A stretch of 64,000 bases of DNA from Nemophila menziesii (lineage: Eukaryota; Streptophyta; Magnoliopsida; Boraginales; Hydrophyllaceae), in the NCBI GenBank assembly GCA_029959085.1, contig JARWIR010000011.1:7875840-7939839 (forward strand), in the 5' to 3' direction. Both the position numbers and the translations under genes were made by a program. Positions 33,400 through 46,282 of this stretch are shown here, piece by piece; positions within the stretch are counted from its first letter, which is position 1, and the number at the start of each line of letters is the position of its first letter. Under the pieces are notes generated by a model, which searched no databases, was not told the DNA's origin, and was given only the letters and a program-made list of their open reading frames with translations.

Positions 33400-35460
33400 A
33401 CCCTATGCTCTCCTACTCTTTCCAGTCTTGACGTAAAGCATCACTATTGTCTGATCGCATAAAAAGAAGCTCCTTAAATACATATATAATACAAATTTAC
33501 AATTTACAAACTATTTATATGAACAATATTATCGTTTGCATAATAAAATTAAATGCCTTAAGTAATTTTCAAATTGATTTGTGGCATCTATAGTTGTTGA
33601 AGATTGGTGGGACTAATTTGGGTTAAATAATTATTAGGTAAATTGCATCATTGGTCCCTTTATATTGTGAAATAGTCTAATACACCCATTACGTTTTTTT
33701 TTGAAAAAAAATAATAATTATGACTCTTTTTATTTCACTCTGTTATTAAATTTCGATATATATAGGTTTCTGTAAATATAGAGAGAGTAATAATTAATAA
33801 AAAAGAGAAATCAATTTTTTTTAAACATATAAACTGTAGAGGTGATAAAATAGTGATATAAATAGAAGGAATAATAACCATTATTTGAAAATGTTGCATA
33901 TATGCCTTCCGTCACCAGAAAATTGTTAAATTGAGATTCGGCTTGGAGTTTTACTGTTTTAGTAGACAAAAAAAAAACTCATCCGTAATCACGATATAAT
34001 ATCAAACAATTTATTTTTGTTTACATTATTCATACACAATATTTCGATAATCAAGACAAACTTTACACAACAATTCAATTATTTTTCAAACCACAAAAAT
34101 CAAGAAATCAAAACATTGAATGAATCAAATTTTTAACCTCAACCCAAGGATCAAAAAACCGAAAAAATGCATGAACCACTAACAAGTTTTTCCCATCCAA
34201 TCCAATGTACTTTGTTATCCCCTCTTTCATTCTAGTAAAAGATTGAAATCAAGGATGATATCTTATTAGTGATTTTTTGAGATAAGAAACATTGACATGA
34301 TAATCCAATGCACATTGTTATCCCCTCGTCATTAAACCAAACATGTAAAAGAAGTTACGTCCACCGATCCTCATGATGGAGCACATGATGCAAATGAGGG
34401 AGCTTAAATTTTTTTTTTTCATTTTTAAATTTTTTTTCTCAACCTTCCATTTCGAAACATTTTTGCTACTAGTCATTTTGGTTACTATTTTGGATGTTTA
34501 TGTTATGTATTTCCTATCTTATTGCATGAACAAATTTCTCTCTTTCAACCTTTATGATACTTTTCTACTCCCTTGTAATCATTTGAGCCCTTAGTGGATA
34601 TTATTTGTATCAACTTAGGTGTTTTTTCCATGTCTCTCACGATGATAGGCGAGTTTTCTGCAAATACAATATTATAGTTTTACTTTGTTAACATCCCACT
34701 CTAATGAGCTACTTTTTTTACTCTGTCAAAGTGGGGTTTGATACTGTTATTTGTTAGTCAATTGCTCAAGGATGTAGCCCCTATTGTGTTGAGGACTGTT
34801 CGGGATACACAAAGAATTTTAAGGATCCCTATGAAGTTATAAGGGATTGCCCTCTTCTTTATTTACTAAGGCGCGTCGTGACTGTTTCCACTCTTCTCGG
34901 GCAACCCAAATTCTTTTAACGGAATTATTTAGGCTTATTGTTAACCCCCTTTTCCATTTATAATAATTTTACATGAGAGTCTTTCCTCTATACATAAATA
35001 TATCTTGGGAGATTTCACTAACAACCCAATTGTTGATCATACTCATATTCTTAAAGTTAGGGTTCTACAGATGGCTCAAACTCCCCCACTGAATGTGATA
35101 GTTTCGAAATTTATCTTAAGACATCCTAAAAGTAATTTCTTAGCGTAATTTTACCAATGTGAGTGTTTCTACAATTTTGTATAATTCTCTTGAGAAGAGG
35201 TTAGCTTCCGTGAATTGACATAAAGATACTACATTCGTCTTCTTGTGCTAAATCTATGAATTGTCTTATCCACTTTCCCGCATTCTGGAAGCTCACGTGA
35301 TAGCGATGACCCATGAGTTCATGGTTTTGGATATATTTATCATTCGTTACCCCGGAAGTATGAAACCGAGTTTCTTCTTTTATGGCGTATGGCTTGATTT
35401 ATCTTGTATTTTCTATTATATTTCATAGGCTAGAGGCTCTTTGCTCGATTGCCTCTTTTT
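33400..35460. other. Stretch without recognised gene
   Basis: AT-rich to 34600, then a slightly more GC-rich part to 35460 with scattered coding-like phrases (for example LLKDVAPIVLRTVRDTQRIL near 34770-34830) broken by stops. The latter may be an upstream part of R1 copy C. No domain recognised. Confidence 0.45.
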
Positions 35461-35467
35461 CACTTTC

Positions 35468-36000
35468 TCAACCATCCCTTTATAAAGGTAAGATTATGGT
35501 TTTGTTAATTTGTAGATGAATTTTATGATCATTTGATTTTACTCGACAACCCTTTGTGAAGGTTAGATAGAGGATTTTTATTTAAAGGATGATAATTAGA
35601 ATCATTAGATATTACTCGACAAAAATTTGTTAAGGTTAGGTCGAGTGTATATAAAATATGATCATTAGGACCTTTAAATTTTAACTCAACTACCCCTTCG
35701 TGGAAGTTAGGTAAAGGTTTTAAAAGAGGATAATTAAGATAATTCTATTTTATTCGACTACCCTTTTGTGGATTTTAGGTCGATGTTTTCAATAGGTGAT
35801 CATTAGGATCAATTGGCTTTCCTCGACGACCCTTTTTAAAAGTTAGGTCGAGGTTTTTAAAGTTGGTAATTAGGATCATTTTGTCTTCACTCGACTACCC
35901 ATTTCTGGAGGTTAGGTCGATATTTCTATTTCTAAAAGATGATCATTGGAATGATTATATTTTACTCAACAATCCTTTTATAAAGATTATCTAAAAAGGT
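35468..36000. repeat. Minisatellite, about eight units of about 70 bp
   Basis: Units follow the scheme ACTCGACTACCC-(8-10 nt)-GGTTAGGTCGAGG-(T/A-rich)-GATGATCATTAGGATCATT. Unit starts are near 35468, 35547, 35620, 35690, 35757, 35820, 35889 and 35965. The CTCGAC and GTCGAG words are inverted, so each unit can fold into an imperfect hairpin, and 'gatgatcat' adds a second palindrome. Divergence between units is substantial, so the array is old. Confidence 0.8.
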
Positions 36001-36199
36001 GGTAAGTCAAAAACACAACCCGTACTTTGTTGAGAATGGTTTTCTCAATGATAATGTGGTAAATGGATTCACATTTCCAAATAACTAATCATACATGTAT
36101 GCTAACATACATGTGTCTTGATTGTTAAATTGGATATCATAATTTAAATAGGGTACCAACATTAATTTGATTTGTTATTTGTTTATACGATTCTTTCTT

Positions 36200-37850
36200 T
36201 TATTTATTTATTGGACACCTTTCAAGTCCCCCTGCTATAGTATTCGCTGCAAAGGATGTATAAGATGAGCACAGGGTCGGCAGTGCCTTGTATGATAGAA
36301 GTCTTCGGTGGATGCTTATCGAGAAAACCCCTCCCTTAAGGTACGCTATGTAGGTACATATTCTTCTACCTGAGTTACTCTTCTGTATAAGGGGAAATTT
36401 TCCCGTTCTCGTACTTGATAACTTGCCAGCAATAGGTTTTGTCTCTTTCAATCCACGATGGAAGTTCCTCGTAGAAGGCTTTTCAACCTACACTTTTTCT
36501 TCTTACGCTTTAATGAAAATATGGACATACACCATGATTTCCAAGAGGTTGTAATGTGTGTGATATTATAATTAAATTTGAAACTCATAGTTTGTTAGGC
36601 CTTGAGTGAAAGCAAGATAAACCTTAGCGCTGTTTATATCTCAAATATTACAAGATGCTACGAATAACTGACATACGAAGTATTGTAAACTATCTCCTTC
36701 TTTTTGGTGAATGTTAAAGAGTGAGTAATTTGTTGCCTCACAATTGATTTGTAACTTGGGAAAAACTTTTGATAGAGTGTACCTCTAGTTGGGAATTCCA
36801 TTATTGATGGAAAGACCCGGCAATAAGAAGTTTTGTATTCTCTAATGTACACGATATATTTCTAGACGTTATGTATGTGCACATCGGAAACAGATGAACC
36901 GTAAAATAGAGAGATAATTGGTGGCACGAGTATTCATGTAATATATTTGTCATGTATCCTCCAGGTTTTAGGTTCATTTCTGAAAGTTGGTCGGCACATT
37001 CTCTCCATCTCTATTGATCCAGACCTTCTCTAATTTGGTCATTTCTTCGATATTCGTACTCCTTTGGGCATGGTTTTGGGGTATTGTGGTTTCTCGTCCA
37101 CCAATTTCACAATCAAACCCCCCATCAGCTAGTTGAATTGGGGCTTTCTCGAGCATCCTATAGGCTACCTATATTTTTCCGTACATGTTTTAGAAGTTGT
37201 TGACTATGAGTACCGATTTCGGAATTAAATGCTTCAATTTACTATGAGGGACGCGATGATTGAATGTGCTGTGAATCTCACGATTGTTTTTCCAAGTATC
37301 TTTTTCTCCAGCGATTGAGATGGACATCATCTCATTGTTCAGCAGATTCAACGGGGTGCCTCCATTTCTACTTCCATTTCTCTTTATTTTCTTCTTTGTC
37401 AAGTGGTATTTCATTCCATAAACGCATGACCTATACAAATACACAAATGGTGGAATTTTGATACTTATCTTGATGGTTTTACAAGGTGAACCTATAACCT
37501 GGTATGTTTGGTGATATCAATGGTGGAATATATCTCCAACATAAAATAAGAATGGAAATAACGAAGATCTCAATAATTTATTTTTAGTCATCATAAAGTC
37601 ACCCTTGTATCAAATACTTTAATAATATACAGCCGATATAAGATTCAAAATGTATATATTATATTCCACCGAAATAAACTATAATAATAATTACAATATT
37701 TTTTCCATCATATTATCTAACAGGGACATATGATACAATTTTTATATAGTATAGAAAACTGGTACAATTTTGCATAAACCATAAGGACCTATCATGCAGT
37801 TTTTGCATTGTATAGGGATTTATTGTGCAATATTAAAACTATAGGTTTTT
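36200..37850. repeat. Repeat family R1, copy C
   Basis: 36480-36900 matches the module present twice in copy A ('accatgatttccaagaggttg', 'gaaactcatagtttgttagg', 'agcaagataaacc', 'tgggaaaaactt'). 36960-37160 matches 27290-27450, and 37720-37850 matches the tandem tail at 27560-27965. The head (36200-36480) has a coding look on both strands but stops in all frames. Copies A and C together outline an element of at least 2.5 kb. Confidence 0.55.
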
Positions 37851-38450
37851 TTACCTTTTGACAAACTACCAAGGCAACGTACCTTAGATGGTGTATTAGA
37901 CCCTCGTGGGTTCAAACCACTATAATATACTTATGTACTCTGTATAGCTTACTCTTTACATAGTATATACATATAGTTTTGCATAAATTTTTATCAGACT
38001 TCTATTATATGAACCTAGCATAACCCATAGTATTCGTAAATTCCGTATACGAATTTTTATATATATACGATTATAATTCCAACTAATAATGTGTCTTGGT
38101 AAAGTTTTTTACTATGCGTAACTTTAAGTATCCTATTTAACCATTTATATGCCATACATATTGTCATCAATAAAATGTTCCCCCTAGATATCCAACCGTT
38201 TATTTAACAAGTTTGAAGATACATGGATTCCAAAACGTAACCAATATAAGGATACGTAAATCGGCTGAGGACTCCTCCATTGAACAAAACACGTACATAT
38301 AAATACTATTCTAGCAATATGTATTGATGGTGAGGATAGTAAATGAAGAATGAATAGTAGAGTTTTATATTTATTAAATTTTCACTTTGCTAGTTTGGAC
38401 TGAATATAATGAAAAAGTATATACATTAATATGCAATTATATAAACAATA

Positions 38451-40057
38451 TTTCTTACTTACATATAATGAGTTATAAGTGAAGAGGGTGCCCGGGGGAA
38501 TTCATAAAGGGGCGTAGTCCGTAACTCTGCGAAAATAATTCTATTTACCACGTAGATAACAAAAATTGTATAATTATTTAACCATATTATTTTAATTTTC
38601 CAAATTCTCACTTGACATTTCCAACAATTAAATTTTTATTTCGATTTAATTCAATTAGTTTAATTTGTATATATTATCATATGTACTAAAAATACTTATA
38701 ATATCATTAACTTCAAAAAACATTAACTTTAAAAATCATTAACAATAAGACCTATTTTATAATTTTAAGATAATATATGTCTATGTAGAAATATTATGAA
38801 TTAAAAAATCTGGAGTTTCCCTAAAATCCTCGTAGTATTTTGAAAAAAAAAACAAAATATGTTTCTTAAGTTCATATTTTAAATTAGGTAAATGACAAAG
38901 AATCTCATGGTTAGATAAGCTATTGTATAATATATATTTTTATAATACATATTATACATCACTAAACTAAACTAAACTACATCCCTAAACTAAATACTTT
39001 TCAATAACATCCCACCTCATTTATATACCTAAACTATCCTTATTTACAATATATATTTTTTAATATATTATATTTATTTTGTAATATTAACCAAATATCT
39101 TACCACAACCTCTATCTTCTGCTACCTCTAGCTCTAATTTTGCCCACAACAACCTCCAACAAACATAACTTTAGGGAACACGATGCCAGAATGGTGAAGT
39201 AATTTGTGAATTAATATAGAGGAGATGAGATATGATATATATATCAAGAAATAAGTTCAAATAAATAACTTTTTGTTATTTTTTATGTAAAAATAAAATT
39301 AAGTATTGTATTGTATTTAAATTTGCGTAATGTATAAAAATATTTCTTACTTACATATAATGAGTTATAAGTGAAGAGGGTGTCGGGGGAATTCATAAAG
39401 GGTCGTAGTCCGTAACTCTGCGAAAATAGTTCTATTTACCACTTAGATAAAAAAATTGTATAATTATTTAACCGTGTTATTTTAATTTTCCAAATTCGCA
39501 CTTGACATTTCCAACAACTAAATTTTATTTCGATTTAATTCAATTAGTTTTATTTGTATATATTATCATATGTATTAAAAATACTTATAATATCATTAAC
39601 TTCAAAAAACATTAACTTCAAAAATCATTAACAATAAGACCTACTGTATAATTTTAACATAATATATGTCTATATAGAAATATTATGAATTAAAAAATAT
39701 TGAATTTCCCTAAAATCCTCTTAGTATTTTCAACAAAAAAAACAAAATCTGGTTAGGACTCATAATTATTTTTTTATAATCCATATGTTTTTATTCTACT
39801 TATATACATCACTGAACTAAATACTTTTCAATATCATCTCACCTAATTTTTATACCTAAGCTATCCTTATGTACAATATATATATTATATTTATTTGGTA
39901 ATATTAACCAAATAGCTTACCATAACCTCTATCTTTACGGCTACCTCCAGCTCTAATTGTGTCCACAACAACCTCCAGCAAACATAACTTTAGTGAACCC
40001 GTTTCCATAATGGTGAAGTAATTTGTGAATTAATATAGAGGACATGAGATATGATAG

Positions 40058-40122
<65 letters not shown>

Positions 40123-40190
40123 AGAAATATTTTCAAATAAATAACTTTTTGTTCTTTTTTATATAAAAATAAAAAATAAGTATATACATG
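38451..40190. repeat. Tandem duplication, 892-bp unit
   Basis: Unit 1 is 38451-39342 and unit 2 starts at 39343. Both open with 'tttcttacttacatataatgag' and share 'gaattcataaagg', 'cgtagtccgtaactctgcg' and a closing 'caaataaataactttttgtt'. Alignment by eye shows scattered substitutions and small indels. No reading frame is preserved between units. Confidence 0.85.
40062..40120. repeat. (AT)n microsatellite, expanded in unit 2 only
   Basis: About 59 bp of AT repeats. At the homologous site in unit 1 (about 39235-39244) only about five repeats are present. Confidence 0.95.
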
Positions 40191-41109
40191 GATATTAATA
40201 TTTATTTGATTATTTTTTATTATTATTCCCGACATTCAACTTTGTTAGTCATTTTTTTAAACACAAGAATTAAGTAAATTATTTAATGATTCTCCACTTT
40301 ATAAATATACATTTCTTCATTATACACCTTTATTGTTGAAAACATAAATGTTTATATAATATTAATGGATAAATTATTAAATTTATTTAGAAAAATGTTT
40401 AAGTAATATTAAATACACCTTTATCAATATATGGAAAAGGAAATAAGTTTAAATTAATATTTTTCTAAATTTATTTATAAAGAAATAAAAACTAAGTATA
40501 GATATGAAATTAATAATTATTTGAGTCTCTATTTGTTATTATTTCCTATATTTAATTTTATTTTCCATGTATTCAAATAAAAACATCAAGAAATTTATTT
40601 ATTAATCTTCAGTTTTATAAATTTACTTTTATTTATTATAAAAGGAATTATCTTATTAATCTAATAACATGTCTTTTGTTATAATAATCGAAGTATTGGG
40701 TAAAAAACCCCGATCCAAAAAATGGTAAAAGAAATTTCCAATCCACTATATACTCTTACCTTATATTAAACTTGATTCAAATTTTATAAACCCTAGAGTC
40801 CAACATGTTGGACTATATACTAATCTCACAAAAAACTTCCATTCTTACACTACTAGGTCTTCATCTTTGTTCTTTTGTACACTCTTTCTGATACTCTTTA
40901 CCATATCTTAATTTTATATCAAATTGTAATGTATTTTAATTTTTAATTTTGTTTGATTAAAATTAATTTAGATTACTTTAATTTGATTATAAATTTATAA
41001 TTTCTATGAATAAATTAAAATTTATTATTGTTTACTGTATTTTTTTTGTTGACGAACCAAAATTATATTGAGTTGAAAAAGATCTTTTTAATTTTGCTAC
41101 CGTCCTTGT

Positions 41110-41672
41110 CTTTAGACTATGAATAAAATAATTGCCTTATTTGAAAATATTACAAAATTAAATAAAGTTACAACAATTCAATTAATTCAAGAAAAATTTA
41201 AAAATACAACCATTTTTCATATATGAAAAGGAAAAAAAAGTGATAAAAAAATAAAAACTTAGTTTACTTGCACCAACACTTTTACCACCACAGAGGGCGG
41301 CTAACGCACTACACTTGTTAGGAGAAAACGAGAAATGTTTGGCCTCTAAACCTAATGGTGAATTTACAACTTATGTTTTTTTTAAATGAACTATAGTAGT
41401 GAAACTTGTAAGGTGAAACTCCTATAAAGTTATTTTAATTAATGTATGTGATATATCTTATGTTCTATATTTTCCAATAGATTTTTCTCAGATTACTTGT
41501 ACAAAAAATCCAACTAAATTGGACTATAATTCTCTACATGATGTGAAAATTGCATTATAGGCCTCAATATTAATTTTTTTATTTTGAATGAATTTCACTA
41601 TAAGTTGTTATATTATACAAAATAACCTATATTTTACTATAGGAAAAACAGAACATTCGTACAAATATATAC

Positions 41673-41726
<54 letters not shown>

Positions 41727-42490
41727 ATTATTTTGTTTTTAAGAAATAAACATGTGAAATACCATTTTGTAGCAATATATGAACTTTTTACCTTGAGATG
41801 GTTGACTTGATTGATGAAACCTTATCAATATAGAAGATGATAGACTAAATATATTTTTGACGAAAACGAATATACTTTATCAAGTTTGGCTATTTCATTA
41901 AGTTATTGAATATGGGATTACAAGTACAAAATATGGGATTAGATTTTAGCATTTTTTTTAAATAGAATGTAATTCTATATAATTTACACAAAAATAATTT
42001 GTATTCTTCTTTTTAAGATTATATTCTTTAATGCGAGTGTTATATAATTTACAATAAAATGATAGTTGGTCATGATATTTCAAGAAAATAGAGCATTTAT
42101 TATAATTAATCTGGTAAGTATTTTAATCTATAAATATTTGACATGTTTTTTTGTTTTTAGATGATAAAACCTCTTGTCTAACAAGGATTTGAAGCACTTG
42201 TTAGGATAAATTTTCATATATTATCCATATGTTCTATTTCTAGCTGCTTGACTTCTTTTGACATTGATAATCAATCACAAAGTAATCCAATTTATATAAC
42301 TTGTGGAAGAAAATTAACATACCCTCTAATGTAGTGTATGAAAGGATCAAGCTAAAACAAGTAGATAGATTTGATTTATATATTTTTTTCAAAGTCATTG
42401 AAAAAATGTTTTGGTTATTTAGCGTCATGATTTGACTTGATATTGAATTTCCAGTAACTATCACTTTTTGATATGAATATCAATCTTTTA
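41110..42490. repeat. Dispersed repeat R2, right copy
   Basis: Second copy of the 31130-32640 repeat, direct orientation. It carries an internal (AT)n(TG)n tract at 41675-41726 that the left copy lacks. It ends near 'tttgatatgaatatc' at about 42470-42484; the left copy ends with the same phrase just before the microsatellite at 32640. Confidence 0.7.
41675..41726. repeat. Compound (AT)n(TG)n microsatellite
   Basis: About 37 bp of AT repeats followed by about 8 TG repeats, inside R2 right copy. Confidence 0.95.
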
Positions 42491-43238
42491 TTTCTAACAT
42501 TTTGATCTTAAAAAGTATCATAATTTATATGTTAATGTGATATAATAAATAATTAAACAATTTTTGAAAACATGGTTTTCTTGTTCCATATTTTTTATAA
42601 AGAAACCTAATATAATCTTGCGCTTTGATTCTTTGAAGACTCTTAGAAAACTTGGATTGTATATTGGGAAAGTTTCCAATTAAATCATGAGAAAGTAGAT
42701 TAGTTCTCAGATATTGACATCTGGATTGTTCATTCAATTTAAATCACTAATCTTCCTATTTAAATCATAAATTATAGAAGATACTTAACCATTTTACCAT
42801 TCTTTGAATTATTTTTTAAATTTTTTTAATGCTTTTTTGTTAACCCATTAACTTCATTAAACCATTAAATTTTTGTTTGTATTATCATTTTCTCGGTTTG
42901 AGTGTTATAATTTTTTTAATTGAGCTTGAAAAGGTTAAGAGCTATTTCTATAGAGATAAGCTTCTTTTGTTTAATAACTTTTGTATACATTTCTATTGTT
43001 ATATTTTTCTTTTGTTTTGTTCAAGAGTGGGCGACAATTGCTAAGTCTGCACCGGAGATGCATCTTGTACCAAAAGAAGTTTTGTGTGTATGATTTGATT
43101 ACTTACACATATTTGTGGTTCTGTATTTTGATGATATATATTTTGATTTGCCTAAGCAAAGAATCACATGGGATTCTCTTATGATATGCTCCACGTCATA
43201 AAGATTGTATATTCTCGATTTATATCACATGTTTGAAC

Positions 43239-43433
43239 TGATTAGCTTTAAGTGATGTGCGAGATTTCAAATATCAAGTGGGAAGAATTCAAGATATTGG
43301 TACTATCGAGACTCATTTACGCAACAAACTCAAGAAGCTATTATTGTCGTATAATCAACCTACTAGTTTCGGAAATGTTGATGAAAGTAAAGAAGTGTTG
43401 AAGAATCGAGTTAAGGATATGTTTTACTTATAG
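43239..43433 (+). pseudogene. Coding-like fragment, unknown family
   Basis: Open frame of about 64 codons to TAG 43431-43433, reading DVRDFKYQVGRIQDIGTIET and HLRNKLKKLLLSYNQPTSFG, then a Lys/Glu-rich end VLKNRVKDMFYL. Likely helical. No ATG in a good position. May be a fragment of a transposon or host gene; not recognised. Confidence 0.35.
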
Positions 43434-43732
43434 ATATTTAAGAAAGTTACTGAATGTGAAAAAAGAGCGGCTATTTTAGATGAAGAGAGTCTCTTCTTAC
43501 TTTATGATTAATGATAAAGTTCATAGTTTATCTTAACAATAAATTGAAAGAATTCATCTTTCATGATTCTATACCATGTAAGTCATTTTGAAATAATTTA
43601 GAATATGAATAAACCTTGTGCAGCGGTGCAAAAACATCAAAATTTAAAACCTATTATAGATAAGTTGAAGGTCTAGTCCAAGTCATATGATATTTATAGT
43701 GAAGTAAGGTATTAGCTGAATAATGTGAGCTT

Positions 43733-45320
43733 TTAGTTTAAATGAATAATGTGAAATAATAAATGATGTATACATGTAGACTTAATTATCAGCTGTGATG
43801 TTATTGAGTATATCATCGGAAATCGATTTCGAAAATTTGTAATATGTGATATTTTGGAGCGAAGATCATACACTCTATTGTATATAAGTGATAAGCATCC
43901 AGTTTTATTGGTCAAATATAATGAGATCTTCGACTATAAGTTGCAAAAACCATGACCATGTGTATTTATTCTCCTTCTTAACAACAACATATATCACAGG
44001 ATATATGCTATTGTTAACATCAATTCTCACAATAGTTTGAATTACACCAGGATTTGGTCCTGTAAAGTGGCAACCATCAAGTCCCAAAAATAATTATACA
44101 CACTATTAAACCATGCATCAAACTTTCAAAATAAAATTAGAACCTCTTGAGTCTCCTATTCCCTAGTGCATCAATTTTTTCAGTTTCTGGAAAGATAGTG
44201 GATCCTAGATTTCTAACACTGCATAGTAATCGTGCATTTTTTATATTGGCATTTATACTATCCATTTATTAGAAACCCTTCTAGCCTGAATGTGTTATAC
44301 ACTTGTTTTTTTGGCAAGGTTGACATTGTATCTTTTGTGCACCAACATCATGAAGTTAACAATTTTTATCTCCATATTTAGCCTTAAAGTCTCTAAGTAA
44401 ATTTGGCTAAGGTAAGTGGAGGCGGGTTGTTCGTGATCCACAACTTTAGCACATATATCATTAGTCTCATAAGTTTTGATATGAAAATAACTTGTGTACT
44501 TAAACTTGGATTCCATTATTAACCAAATGAGTTGAAGTAATGCGCTTCACCCTTACAAGTAAATTTGGCTAAGGTAAGTGGAGGCGGGTTGTTCGTGATC
44601 CACAACTTTAGCACATATATCATTAGTCTCATAAGTTTTGATATGAAAATAACTTGTGTACTTCAACTTGGATTCCATTATTAACCAAATGAGTTGAAGT
44701 AATGCGCTTCACCCTTACTCTAATCTTATAATTTTTCTATGTCTTTAATTTTGTACAATTTTTGAAACCATGATGTTTAATTTCTACCCTCAAATTTTTC
44801 TTGTTTGCAAATATCATACCAATTTAAAAGTTTGGATCAAAGGTTTCAAGATCAGGCCTAAATCTGTAGTGTAAACATCAAGATTTTTCTCATCAGAGCC
44901 ATAAAAAATGTCCAATTTTTCATAAAGATCATATCATAACTCCTCGTCACTTGTTTGAAATTCCTTACCAAAACACATACCCTTACCACCTTTCTTAATA
45001 CCCAATATTTCATTTTGAACATCTCCATCCACGTTATCATCAAATAAGAAGTCATAATTATCACTGAATCCATTAACACTATCTTCATATGATAAATCAT
45101 TGTCATTATCATAAGACTCACAAACACAATCCTTATCAGATTTATCTTCATCATCATTGCATTCATTTTCATTGTTAGTATAAATATCATTTTGAACCTC
45201 AGACTTATCCCTATTATCATCAATAAAAATCAAGTAAACGCTTAGTATGAATATAGGCATAGCAATACTACTCATTTCTAACACATCGGAATCTGTTTGT
45301 AAAATCAACATTTTTTCCAA
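43733..45320 (-). pseudogene. Mutator-like (MULE) transposase remnant
   Basis: On the minus strand, from N- to C-terminus: an acidic Asp/Asn/Glu-rich region (45320-44934); a part like the MuDR DNA-binding domain with YFHIKTYETNDICAKVVDHE and ASTYLSQIYLETLR (44516-44330, also duplicated); VHKRYNVNLAKKTSV; then the DDE core start GLDGCHFTGPNPGVIQTIVR with NNSIYPVIYVVVKKENKYTW and SWFLQLIVEDL (44087-43920). The Asp in GLDGCHF is the expected first catalytic residue. Stops and shifts separate the blocks and the C-terminal SWIM region is missing. A former cut-and-paste transposase, now dead. Confidence 0.75.
44395..44718. repeat. Recent 162-bp tandem duplication inside the MULE remnant
   Basis: 44395-44556 and 44557-44718 are almost identical ('aagtaaatttggctaaggtaag' to 'cttcaccctta'), with one visible difference (ttaaactt versus ttcaactt). 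It duplicates the coding block KYTSYFHIKTYETN to YLSQIYLETLR on the minus strand. The near identity means it is much younger than the decay of the transposase. Confidence 0.93.
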
Positions 45321-45434
45321 CTTTTATACAGTAACATCCTAGATTACTTGTAAATTTTTTTTTTTTTTTTGCAAATTCATTAAGTTCTAGTAACGACATA
45401 TATAATAAAAAGTTATCATTAGAGACGTCTTTAA

Positions 45435-45451
45435 CCCCCCCCCCCCTCCCC
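45435..45451. repeat. Poly-C run
   Basis: Twelve C, one T, then four C, 24 bp left of the copia 3' LTR. Very unusual in this AT-rich window; makes a long G-run on the minus strand. Confidence 0.95.
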
Positions 45452-45474
45452 GTACTTCTTTTTAACAAACTTTC

Positions 45475-46269
45475 TGTTGTTTCTTGTGTGTTAAATAATG
45501 TAAACAAAAAAAGTTAACTAAGTGTAAATGCAGGAATTAAGAAATATAATTGATAAACTTACAATACAGAATGCAAAAAGAAATTCCGAGGCTTGAACTT
45601 GGTTCAATGTCCTTAAGATCTATTCGCCCTGCTATGGTGCTCACAATTTGATAACGATGATCTCCCAGGATACAACAGACTCAAGTCAATCGATAGCAGC
45701 ACTACACAAAGATTGACAACGACGAACTAAGAATGTATTGTCTTTCTCTCTCAAACTTTGTAATATAGATATGCAAAAAACCTAGTAAATATTTTAGATT
45801 TTATTTCTCTGATACTTCTCTTTAAAAATGGTGGGAGGCCTCCCTATTTATAGAAATGAATAAGAGGCAATGCAACACCATTCAATGGGTACGTGACTGT
45901 TCAAATTAGGAGACATTTAACCATTGAAGCATTACATGAAACAACACGTTGCTTCAGTGACAATAGGTTTTAGTTTACACGTGCGCTTAGATAACGGTCA
46001 CAAGATAGAATTTTTTGGTAACATTTTCTTTAGTGATTTATTTACACACACGTGACCAAAACAGATCTTATTTTGGATTTTACTTGTAACACATCCCGTG
46101 TTCAAAACTCAGGATATGCAGATATGTTTCTAAACTTCTTTCTTTTTGTTCTCCAAATTTTTTTTATACTCATTTTCTCATTCACTCTTCAATGGTTTTA
46201 AGCAAGTGAATATCAAACAATTGAGTCAACGTCGTTAGTCCACACTTTGAAAAATCCAATTGACTAACA
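45475..46269 (-). repeat. copia 3' LTR, complete (795 bp)
   Basis: On the minus strand begins TGTTAGTCAATTGG at 46269, directly after the PPT, and ends ACAACA at 45475, so TG...CA. The part 45475-45770 matches 51485-51776. It contains a TATA-like 'ctatttataga' region (complementary) near 45845 and polyadenylation-like A/T motifs. Confidence 0.85.
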
Positions 46270-46282
46270 ATCCCCCACATGA
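46270..46282 (-). other. copia polypurine tract
   Basis: Minus-strand 'catgtgggggatt' adjoins the LTR start, as required for plus-strand DNA priming. Confidence 0.75.

Noticed and set aside
35468..36000. CRISPR-like array or tRNA cluster
   Set aside because: Units are imperfect throughout, with no constant repeat and variable spacer pattern; no tRNA cloverleaf or box sequences.
39990..40235. 81-codon frame with a long Tyr-Ile repeat
   Set aside because: Translation of the (AT)n microsatellite.
44858..45223. 121-codon Met/Ile-rich minus-strand frame
   Set aside because: It is the wrong frame of the acidic Asp/Glu-rich MULE N-terminal region; the Met and Ile come from shifted GAT/AAT codons.
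45268..45507. 79-codon Gly/Arg-containing minus-strand frame
   Set aside because: Made by translation of the poly-C/G run and LTR border.
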